Positions 11,630-23,700 of a stretch of DNA of 64,000 bases are shown one piece after another (the first letter of the stretch is position 1; every line of letters begins with the position of its first letter). A program made the translations under genes and the position numbers. The notes beneath the pieces are model-generated. The model made no database searches and was not told the DNA's origin. It worked only from the letters and a program-made list of their open reading frames with translations. The DNA lies in contig JADDOH010007956.1 of the NCBI GenBank assembly GCA_016648135.1, positions 58,850-122,849 of the forward strand. The letters are read 5' to 3'. The DNA is from Agrypnia vestita. Lineage: Eukaryota > Arthropoda > Insecta > Trichoptera > Phryganeidae.

Positions 11630-12130
11630 TCTTCTTCAGCCTTCATCTCCCCACTGCTGGATATAGGCCTCTTCCATACCCTTCCATCCTTCCTTGTTGT
11701 TTGCTAATTGTAGTCATTTCTTTCCCACCACAGCGGCTATATCGTCGGCCCATCTCTTTTGAGGTCTTCCGACGCCTCTTTTATTCTCCCAAGGTCTCCA
11801 CTTCAGAACTCTGGGAGGCCATCTTATAGCATCTTGCCTTGCAAATGTCCTGCTCATTGCCATTTTAGCTTCGCTACACGGTCCATGATATCCACTACTC
11901 TAGTTCTGCGCCTAATTTCGTCATTTCTCATTCTATCTCTTAGACTTATTCCAAGCATGGATCTCTCCATGGATCGTTGCGTGTATTTGAGCTTTTCTAC
12001 AGTTTTCTTTTTAAGGGGCATAGTCTCCACTTCATACGTCATCACTGGCAGTATGCATGATTAAAAGGCTTATCTTTTTAGGCTAATTGGGATCTCTTTG
12101 TTCTCGAAGATGTGTTTGAGTTTGCCAAAA
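11630..12130 (-). mobile_element. 3' fragment of a second LINE family
   Basis: The minus-strand frame 12045-11854 reads QRSMERSMLGISLRDRMRN, then an RTRVVD..AKLKWQW block. Frameshifted sequence down to about 11630 encodes a WKRMEEAYIQQW-like ending. This is the C-terminal layout common to lepidopteran LINE ORFs (QR.MER.ML....KWQWAGH....). Several frameshifts and stops show it is dead. It differs from the family at 6171-7345. Confidence 0.7.
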
Positions 12131-14715
12131 GCAGCTCATTCCTATTCGTCTTGGCAATTCTGCTGTTTGGTTCTCTTTGTCCATTTTTATCTTGTGTCTG
12201 TGTATCTTAGGTATGTAAATTCATCTACTATTTCAATATTATTATTATTTAGTTTTCAATATTATCAATATCAATATTATTCAAGCATATTAAGTTTTTT
12301 ATTACAGATAAACGTAAATATATAATTGAAAACAAGTCTTAATATTAATTTTGTTGGTATGTAAAAAAATACGGTTGAAATTTGTTAGCAAGGAACACAA
12401 TGGTTACCAAAATACTATAAATTAATTAACTTATAAAGAATTAAATCAATAAAACAATAATTATTACTTTTTAAAAATAGAGATGCAAACACTGAATACG
12501 TGTCATATATTAAAAAAAATTAACTTTCGCTATTGCGTCCGTAATCTGATCTTTTGATTTTAAATTTGATCTATCAATGTTTTACATAATTCTAAAAAAA
12601 AATATTTTACTGCGAGAATTGTCGAAACAATACACATTATTATGTACGGTATTACATTTTTGTTATACTTTGTGTTCTTTTTCAGATACATTATCGAAAT
12701 TCGACATTGGATTATTTTTTGCAATATTTTGTAGCGGATAAATTGTATATTTTGTTTCTACGTAATCATTAAAACTATTCCGTTACTTACGTCGAGGTAG
12801 ATAACATAATGTAAATTTTATTTACATACTTTACAGTTGTTTTATTTGAGGAAACTACAACAATTATGATATCAAATAATAATAATAAATTAAGATTGCG
12901 ATATTTATTTTTGAATTCGAGTACAGTAGATAAATGAGTTTCTTTTCTTATTTGATATTAATCTATGATTGATTGGCAATTACAGCTATCCGATCAGTAT
13001 TAATTTCACATTTTTATTAAATAAAAAATCGTTATGTAAATATTGTTTTTTTCACCATTTTGTAAATTAAAATTTGTTGAGCGGAGGAAATATCGCTGAT
13101 GAAATATAATATTTCCCGACTATTGAATATATTATCCGACTGAAATATTTGCGAAATCATTTGTTACTTCTCGGAAGGGATTCGCAGAAGGTCAAAAGGA
13201 TTCCTAGAAGACCGACACAGAACATAACAGTTACAAATAGATACACACACGCTAGTGGAAAGGGTGGGGTTTTAATCTGTGTAACCTCGGGCGTGTCTGT
13301 GTGACACCTGCTAAACTATTATATTGTGAACTGATAGCTGGGCAAAAATAATTAAAAGTTTATATGATGGACGCCATATTGTTTTTTGTTTAAGGTGCGT
13401 TGACGCGGATGAACCTTTACTCTTCAAATTTGCGTAGACAGTTCGGTATTAGTGCTGTCATTCGGTTACAAAATTTACCCGCGTAACCAGGAAGTATGAA
13501 ATATTAATCAAATTCATTCATATTATATTAAATTAGTCAGAAAGCTCGTATACATACAGCGGAATACCCCAGAAGGTTATGAATAGCCGTGAAGACCTGA
13601 AAACATTTATTTTAGAAAGATTTACACAAAAATACAACTATCGAAAAATTATAGGTACTTTCCAGTAGTAATTTTTTTTCATTAGGCATTTTTCTGTATA
13701 AATTTATACTTTATTCATACAATTTGTTTTTAATATCTTTGTAGGACTATGTATTTTATAAAATCGTAACTTCACAATAAAGTTTGCACTCATTATTTTA
13801 ATCAAATGGTTTAAAACCATACTTTATTGTTTGGTAATATATAGGTAATATTGGTACCGAATTGTACTGGTATTGTAAATTTTAATTGAATACTGGTAAC
13901 TAATGTACATACATAATTATTAAAATAATATACTGTGTAGCTTCTTCAATAACCTCAGCTCCATAAATGATCCATTGATTTATAAAAATTATTTTTATTT
14001 ATTATTGGAAACAATAGCGCGATTATTCAACAGTAAAAATTCAGGTTAACCTACGTTTTTGTAACTGATTTTGAAACCAGAGCGGGATTTTAAAATGCTT
14101 CTAAAACCCACAACACGCATTCAAAATCAGTTATCAATTGTGAAATTGACAGTCTTTACCAGATAATCGCATTCAAACACGTCGTTTTGTATTCTCATCA
14201 TGTAAACTTGTTATATAAGTGGTAAATTAGTATAAACAAAGAGACATCCTAACAGAGACATCTACAAACTCAGTGTACCTACACATTGCCCAATCCGTGT
14301 CGTCTCGGCAGTGATGAGTGTATGTGGTAGTTTGTTCTCGTATTATCGTAATAGAACTTATCTTTTAAACACATTGACATACTTTAGAGAGAAGATCAGG
14401 GCTGTCAATTAGAAATTTGATAATTTTGTACAGAAGTATTAAGTACCTATATAGATTACTTTACTATAAAGATATTGACTTCTTTAATATAATGTATGTA
14501 TTTATTTGTACATATCCAAAATTGACTGAGTGTTTATTTTTTTGATTTATTGACGTAATAACAAATGAGCATGAGAGATTCGAATATTTACAACGGTAAA
14601 AACATATCAGGGTTTTTATGATTGGATTATTTTTTAATATCGATAAAATATGAATGTGTATTAAAAATTGATGTATCTATAATGTATTCCATTTTCGTTC
14701 ACGCTCCCACTAAAG
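12131..14715. other. No gene recognised; presumed iRhom intron or 5' flank
   Basis: AT-rich DNA. Around 14018-14170 there is a weak inverted repeat (a TAACTGATTTTGAA motif facing its complement) that could be a worn MITE. No exon coding the conserved iRhom segment that should precede 14716 was recognised; it lies further left or was missed. Confidence 0.45.
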
Positions 14716-14742
14716 GTCAGAGGACTGAGACCTACCATGACG
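14716..14742 (+). CDS. rho-5: Probable 27-nt microexon of the iRhom gene
   Basis: This segment encodes VRGLRPTMT in a phase that joins directly to the next exon (NTISTWKKW). It sits between a pyrimidine-rich tract ending AAAG and a strong GTGAGT donor at 14743. Insect rhomboid-5 proteins have a similar short RGLxPT-type segment just before the STWKKW block (from memory), supporting a real exon. The upstream boundary is the weak point: an alternative acceptor at CAG 14718-14720 would shorten it to 22 nt. Confidence 0.6.
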
Positions 14743-17700
14743 GTGAGTATTTGTATTATATGGAATATCATGTTTTCAATAATCTTAAATTGTATAATTC
14801 GGACATTTTCCATTTCCCAAAATAAAGACAATCAAAATTTATATTTACCACTAGTCACCCACGGCCGTAATATGCCTTGCCTTATGTTCGTATAATTTTA
14901 TTTGAAATCATATTTCCTAATTATATTGATTGAAAAAATCCACAAAAAAAAAAAATATTATAAAAAATATGTCTAATATAAATCATACAAAGAGGTTATA
15001 AACCGCTTTGAACTCATGTATATATGAGTACTTAGTTGAAAATCAAAATCTACCTATCTCCATGAACTATTTTTTGGCAAATCAAAGAAAACTGTTTAAC
15101 ATATTGAATAAGCCGATTTTCAATAAGCGTTAATAAGCAATAATTTCAGTAATTTCAGATTGATACTTGAATGACAGTTAACTACTTAATATTTAAAAAC
15201 TAGTATTGAGCTTAGTGAATATATTGGCATTCAAATCTAAAAAAATGGTGGTCGGGGTATATTTTAATTCAACGACTCATGTCTGTAATATTTGAATAAC
15301 AGAGGTTGTGTTGTTATAACATTATGTCAATAAATGTTAGCGTTTTATAAAGTAAATTAATATTCTATCTCTAAAATCAAAAAAAATGGTATACCCATTT
15401 TTTTACTTATATATAAAGTAAATTAATATTCTATCTCTAAAATCTAAAAAATGGTATATCCATTTTTTTACTTGAGTAATAAACTTTTATATCGTTTAAA
15501 TAATTCATGTTTTAAACTAGTGTAAATACACTTGTTTCATTTAAAACATAGTTTATAGTTTAATCTGTTATTTTTCATGTTTTAACCATAAATTATTATT
15601 GTATTCAAATTCTTGACATTAAAATAGCTAGAAATAACGATACCACGACTTTTAAGGATGCGTCTAATAATTTCGTAGTGTTTTCGTTTCTTGCGATTTT
15701 AAAACATTTATTAAAAAATTTATATTAGCATAATTACAAAATGGCAAATGATCTTTACAAAAATTGATATTTTAAATTATGTTTATCGTTAGATCGAGTA
15801 ATGGATTCTGAGAATTCATTATGTTTTTTTATCACAATTTACAATGTATTAATAATTAATTTCATAGTTAGTGTTTTTGAATTGAATTGATTTTTTTATA
15901 AAATGTTTCAGAACACAATATCAACGTGGAAAAAGTGGTCGGCTGGCGACTCTGGACCAGGAGGCAGGATCTCCGGCTCGGTGTGCGGACTTGACCCTAA
16001 GTGAGTTTCATCTTCTTAACACTTCCCTTGATCGCACGATTTTGGTGATTTTATTTTTACGTATTGTTATTTTCTTTGAATAAATTGTTACCATAACGCA
16101 CCCCAGAGACAGTGAGGTGGTTAATGTAGTTCCCTCACCGCGTCGCACGAGTGCTTTTGCGTCGTCAGCGGCGTGCGTTAGCATTAAAACAATGCCAAAC
16201 TGGATGGCGAAAGTGTAGGACCGATACGGGAGCTTTTGCTCGTAGAACGGCCCTGGGTCCGTGATGGGTCCCACTTCACTGTCAATACAGGTGAATGGTA
16301 CCCACCTCTTACTTATGACCATTCTATGAGCAAAAGCTCTCATATCGATCCTGCTCATTCGTCGTCTGGTCGATATTTTTAACACTACTATCAAGACCGA
16401 GCTACCGAACTAATTACTATCTCTAGCAGGTCTACGGAGCTAATCAAACCTAAAATATTTCCGTAAATACGGGCAGTATACAATTAATACTTTGTAAATC
16501 AAAATCTAAGATCTAATAAAAAAAAAAGTAATTGGCATTTTTTCACGTAGATTCGCAAGTGCGCAAATGCGAAAAGAATATTGTGTTCAATTTTGAAATG
16601 AACCAAATTCTGTAGATTATCTTTTGGTTTCTAGTAGTGATGAGCCAAACGTTAATATGACTGATTGTGTGATTGGTATACGATTTTAACGATGATTGGT
16701 AATTGACATTTACTGACTGTTGTAGGTTTAGTTATCGTAGACTTATTTCCATTTAAGAAAGACAATCGAATTAGTATGTGTGAGCCATGCACTCAAATTG
16801 TTTTGTTGTGTTGGTTTTTACGGGCGTAAACACCAACACAAACAAACTATCAGCGTCGCACGCATAGCTTACACATACAACTTCGATTGCCTTTTTTAAA
16901 TGGAAAGAAGTTTACCAGTGGTTGCTCGCCGAATTTTGAATAATCAGTAGCTCATCACTCGCATAAAAGGTTTTTAATCTCATCATCGCGTACAGGAAAC
17001 CTAAATTTATACATGTATTAATTCTACAAGGTTTAGTCCATTCATACTCGTAACATTTCGTATTTACTTCTCGATGATGATTCAAACGAATAATGAAATA
17101 AATTCCGATACCCGGGGTAGGATGTGTTTGTTTGCATAAATTATTAAGCGCTCTCGGCGGACGGACCAGGATTTTATTTAATGAAAAGTTAAAAAAAAAA
17201 AAGATGAAAATTGTCAAGTTTGCGGATTAATACGGGATTCAATTTTCCGTTATTTTTATTACCCGGATATTCGTTTATCCGGGGTTTTCAATATACCCAG
17301 ATTATCAAAAATCTGTCCTACACCAACAGAATATTTCAGTACTTTTTTAAACATAAATGAAATTGACATTTGAATCATAAAGCGTAACTAAAAATTAGAC
17401 GTAGTTATGCAGAAATCGACCAACCCACAAAATGCTAAAAATGAGTTATGTACGGTTTTGGATAGCTCAATACAATATCTTTATGTGCTGAAATCGTCCA
17501 AGGTTAAAGTGCTATATTTTTTTTGTAAATGCAATATTTTTCTTACCCACGTCACGCACACCTCATAACATGTCCAAGTGGTTTGACTGTTTTCTGCGTC
17601 TTCAAATTTATAAATCATTGGCAAAAAAAAAATTAATTGAAAACATTTGTGTGGTATGGAATTATGCACATTTTTAATTATACTGTTACTACACTATGAT

Positions 17701-20700
17701 AATTTTGTAGAAAACATCCAAGTGGGTTGAATGTTTTTTACGCCTCATCTTTATGTTTTATGATTCTTTTTACAGACATTACTATCTAGAGAAAATAGTA
17801 AAAAGAATCAGACATTTTATAAATAAAAGTTTTTTCTTATAATTATATACATAAAAAAACAAAAGAAATATATTTACAATGAACCCTTTTCAAAAAAATA
17901 TGCAATAATTAATTAAATATCGACGTTTTAGGTTTTTTAGACTGAAATTTTCAAAAGCCATTTTCTCAATTCCACGTTTTTTGGGTTGGTCGCTTTCTGA
18001 GTAACTACGTCATGTTCATCCAAGCTGCAATAACTTTGTTGTCGCTGCCCACTCGAGTCGTTTGACACTCTTTTTAATCCTAAATCATCGGTCAGAATTG
18101 AAAGTACCGATTTAATACTTACTTTCACCTCATCTGCAAGTTATTTTTTTTTAAATTTATACATATAAATGAAGATAGTTGCTTCACTGGACAAGATCTG
18201 TTCTGAAGCAACTTCCTGTACAGTTTTTTTTTTAAGTTTATACATTAGCAACACTACATATTAGAAATAAAATTTATATATTGCACGCAAGAAATAAAAC
18301 ACAAACACAAAAATGACCACATAATAGAAATATACTTTTAAACATTGTATATAAGGAATAAAAGGCTCCGCACATCGAATGTTCAAGCTCCAAAGTTAGA
18401 AAACCGATACATACATTCAAAACTCCACGCAGCTTCATGAATCTCTGTCTTCCAAAAATGGTATACTACGCACTCCGCCAAAGTATTTTCAGCTACGCCA
18501 AGTGTGCGTGGGTTGGTGCGGCCCGCGGCCCCAACTATTAGGTCCTTACATATGAAATTGACGTTTAGTATGGGAGGAACATAAAGTCGATTTTTTTTTA
18601 TTATAATATATTTATTTAATCAAAGTATGTACCATTGCTATCTATGCACTTTTGCCATCTCATAGGTAGTTCATCGATCCCTTTACTAAAAAAACCATTC
18701 GGAAGGGAATCAATAAAATCTTTGAAGGCGGTTTGGACTGCCCCATCGGAGTTGAATTTTTTCCTTTGCAAGAAGTTATCCAAATTTCGAAAAAAATGGT
18801 AATCTGTTGGGGCAAGGTCCGGAGAGTACGGTGGATGTCTTAGACATTCCAATTGAAGCTCCTCTAATTTGGTAGCCGTCTGTTGTGCAGTGTGTGGTCT
18901 AGCGTTATCATGAAGCAGCAGTGGCCTAGAGCGATTAACCAGCCTCGGTTGTTTAGCAGCTAGCTTTTCCATCATGGTTTGCAGTTGCTGACAATAGACA
19001 TCTGCCGTAATCGTCTGGCCAGATTTAAGATTTAAAATCCCTTCATTATTGTGCCGGTTGAGTAATGCAACGCAGCAGTCAACGCGCGTTTGTTGATTTG
19101 CTTCACTCAATTCGTGAGGTACCCACCTTTCAAGTTTTTCACCTTACCAATTTGCTTCAAGTGGATTAAAACAGTTTTATCACTAACACCGCAGCCTGCA
19201 GCTAACTCGGATGTGGTTTGCGATGGATCCGCTTCCACAATAGCCTTCAATTCTTCATTATCAACTTTGGTCTCCGGCCGTCCACGGGGCTTGTTCTGCA
19301 GGTCGAAATTTCCAGAACGAAAACGTTGGAACCAAAAACGCACTGTGTTTTCTTTTGCGGCACCGTCGCCATACACATCATTAATCCTTCGAGCCGTTTC
19401 TGCAGCACTGGTGCCACGGTGGAACTCATACTCGTAAATAACGCGATATTTCAAGTTTTTCATTTTGTAAACTGAGTCTCGCAAAGAAAAAAACAATTGA
19501 GGAAAAAACAAATGAATTATAATTTTCAAAACACAAATACATGAGTAAATAGCTGTAAAAATTTGGATTTGGAATTCCTAACCAAAGAGAAGATATTTGA
19601 GATCAAATTTTCCAGTACGGTAAAACGTCAATTTCATATGTAAGGACCTAATATATAAGAGCCTTCAGTAATATCTCAGAAATAGGTTATACGTGTAACA
19701 AACAAGAAACCATTTAGATATAACTCTGAAGTTCCACCCAGAGACTTTCAAGTGCCTGACACAAGACACAAGAATTGGATTTCAATACTACGATCCTGCA
19801 TGACCAAAATCTACGCTTGGTCAATCACATTGTTGTTTCCATAGACGTGCTATACGTCCATGGAAACAACAATGTCCACGAAACAACCATAGATGTACTA
19901 TACATCTATGGTTGTTTCAGTTTGTTGAGGACCTACCTGGACGTGGTTCGCTGTCCAGTGATGTGCGACCATCTTTGAAGCGGTTGTACCACTCCTTCAT
20001 TCATGAGATGCCCATAGCATCTTCCACATTTGTTGCAATATTGCTGCCTAATAAGTTCCGACATTTCACGCAAATTGACGACTGCATTTCTTCACTCAGA
20101 GGCTGCAAGCGTGGAAAATTCACGAAAGCAATACTTCTCGCGCTTCATTTGTTTGAGACGGAAAAAATACCTTATGGTTCGATATTATTTTAACAGTGTG
20201 CTATTTAAACGAAAGTGCGAAGTTCACATTTTATGTAAAGTTCAAAGTCTTAATTATTTATGCTTCATTAATAAATTTCTGGGAATTATGTCAGAAGTGG
20301 GCGGTATTTAAAATTTTCTAATTACTCGGTTCGTACAGGCAATCATTCAAAACACAGATTTTAAAAGGAATAGTTTAAATTTAAAATGTTTTAATTTAAA
20401 ATTTGACCATGATCGCCGATTTTTGATAATTTCATTAACATATCAAATAAATTAACCAGAAAATTAGAACGTAAATAGTATTCAGTTAGGTATACTCATA
20501 CTATTCCATCATTATATAAATTCCTTCCTTTTGGTAAAAAGCATATACGCGGCATGGCGAGGTGACCACACAAATCCACGCCTCTGCTGTGCAAAAGTGC
20601 ATATAAAATTTATTGGAAAGAAAACCAAATTAAAAATTAGTAAACTAATATGTTATACCTATAACTTGACTTTTGCAGATCTCAAATTTTTTTATTAAAA

Positions 20701-23700
20701 GTTTTGAGCAATTTATTAACTCTACTAGGGGTAAACTTACCGTTTTTTTTTGCTTTTGAGCTTTTGCTTTTGAGAAAAAAAAATCTTTTGCTTTTGAAAA
20801 AAGGGACTTTTGCAGATCTCAACATTTTTTATTAAAAGTTTTGAGGAGTTTATTAACTCTGCTAGGGGTAAAAAAAAGTTGAAACATTTCCCCTCATACA
20901 TGCGTGCATGCATGCACACACACACACACTTGCACACACCAACTTACTACCTGACTATTTGAATTACTACCTAACCTACACATGCATTGTTACCTAACTA
21001 CCTAACTATTACTTAACTAACCAACCATCAGTTTTACCGCAGTTATAGGCAGAGAGGATAAAATACCACATTCTTCTATCTTGGCACATCACTTTTTCTT
21101 CGGCTACATTCATACATCTTCTCGTGCATGGACCACGGTTATTGAAACTTTTAAAAATATTTGTAGTATCTGATCGTGTCAGAGCTTTCGCGGACGCCCT
21201 CTTTTTTTGCTACCTTCATCATCTTAATATACTTTCTTAACCATGCTTTCCTCAGTCCTACATTCCACATGACCAAACCATCTCAGCGATCCTTTCACTC
21301 CACTATGTACCACAAATCTTGCTTACTTTGACAGATTCTTACTGGCCGTAATTGCATTACTATTACCTTTATTTCCCGCAGTCATTTCGATATCGTTCTC
21401 ATTTTTGCCGTCTCTATTAAACAGGTACTTCCCATTTACAAAAATTCGTTTACTTGCTCTAAGCACCCAATACTTACCATTACATTGCAAACGTACAATT
21501 TTATACATTACATTATATTGTACTAACTCCTGTAAAATTATGGTTTCTTCTAATCAACCAAACTCTGTAAGAATGCCTCTGTAAAAAACCTGTTAAAAAC
21601 AATGTAAACTGTGTCTGTAGATAGTGACTGGTTACTGGTTGAAATGTCGTGGTGAAATCCGGTGTTCGACGCTAACGCCGCTGTCATATCCGGCAACGAA
21701 AATAGTAAGTAGCTTAAGGTTTGTTGAGCATCCGTTACAAGGTTGGCCGACGTGTTTCCAGGTTCTGCGACGCGCCCGCCTCGGTGGCCCCCTTCGAGTG
21801 GCCGGACGACATCACCAAGTGGCCCATCTGCCGCAAGCCGCACGGCTTCCCCCGCCGGCACCGCGACAAGACGGCCGAGCACATGGCCTGCGAGGTCATC
21901 GGCCACCCCTGCTGCATCGGCGTGCACGCCGCCTGCCGCATCACCACGCGCGAGTACTGCGACTTCGTGGGCGGCCACTTCCACGAGGAGGCCAGCCTCT
22001 GCAGCCAGGTAACGCACTGTCTTATTTCATTTCGATGATAGGTAATTTCACATTTTGCAGATATCTGTGGAATCTCATACCACAATACATAAATCTAGGA
22101 CACGCACACACACACGTGACAAGAATGCCGCGTAAACGAAATCAAGGCACGAGCAAGGTACACGAGCGGCCTACAGGTCATTGCACCGTCAGCATTTCCG
22201 ACGATTTCTCCCCACACACACAGCTACACTTCAGGAAACTCCTTTGTTCGCAAATCATATAAAAAGCAGCCCACGCCCTATACGGGCATGTCAGTCTTCC
22301 AGGGCCCCCGGCGTAGGCCGAAGGCTATCGCCCTTCGAGTATCTATCATTGTCCTTGTAATCGTACTCATGTATAACTTGTACTTGTTTTATCGAGATAA
22401 TAAAATCATCTAACATTCTACGCCTTTGGAGCTTTCCCGTCACATGACGGGTGGTGACCTAAAAGCAGTTTCTCCAAAGTACCACCAACCCCCAAATATC
22501 TATGAAAATATATTCAAAAAAATAAATTACGTTTTGTAACTCAGTATGGACACTCTGGGATAATGTTTTCATTCATAATTTTTATAATAAAAATCTTAAA
22601 TAATACGATTTCATTAAAACGCGATATAACGTCACGTAGCAGGAATTATAGGTAATTTGTTTATTTTTTATGGTCACTGTTCGTCTTCGCTTTATTTTTA
22701 TGTTTATATAGATTTTGCGGTGTTTGTGAACTATTTTAATAAAATAAACCATCTAAGAACACATTTAAAATAATGGAGGACGGATTTTCATAAGGAAAAT
22801 CCAATAACTTACCGAAAATAAATGCCTTAAGATTGATTTCATTTTTCACTAACATTATCGGAAGTTTTTAGTTTTTTAAGTACCATACAATATCTACAAA
22901 ACTTTTTCCCAAACATTATGGACGCGCTATACAAAAAAGGCGGCTTGTTTTGTAAAAAAAACGAATGAACGTCTAAATACGCGAATGTGCTTTACGTGTT
23001 AAACGTGGGATTGACATAAAATTGATGCGTGACTTGAGAAAAGAAGCGTTTTGGCGGGAGTTTAAAATGGTGATTTTAAAAATCGTTTTTTGATGTTAAT
23101 ATACATATAAAAAAATCTTTTTCATAAACTTATTTTCTAAACTAATGTTAAGATTTTTCTGTTAAAAAAATGTGAAATTACCCTATTAGACATATGACAA
23201 TTTATTGCTTGAAGGGTTGCACCACCACGACACTTTCAAAAAATTGTTTTTTTTTGCTTGTTTATGGCTTGATGTTCTAAGAACAAATTGAATCATCACT
23301 TATTTAAAAATTCCAAAAAATGGCTGTGTCATAGCAATTTTAAGCTAGCGTGGTAGGTGAATTTTTAAATTAATATACAGGGTGTAACAGAGCTAGTCCA
23401 CAATACTTTACAGGTAGATTTCTCCTTTAATTATCAGTCGAAAATGTTCATGCAAACATGACCTAATATCAATGTTTGAAATTTTTTCAATATGTTTGAC
23501 TTATTTTTTGTAAAAGGGTAGACTATCGTTCCAGCAACTTAAATCAAATGTGAAAAATTCGATCCCTTTCATAAAAGTCAAATAAAATGATAAAAACCTT
23601 CCAATTCAAATTGGAAAAACTCCAGTTGAAATTTCTGTTGGGTTTTTATTAAGTATTTTATTTAACTTGTATTGAAACGAATGAATTTTTTATTAACTCA

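Noticed and set aside
21550..22085. Minus-strand frames at 22017-21550 and 22085-21735
   Set aside because: They are antisense shadows of the GC-rich iRhom exon 21762-22008.
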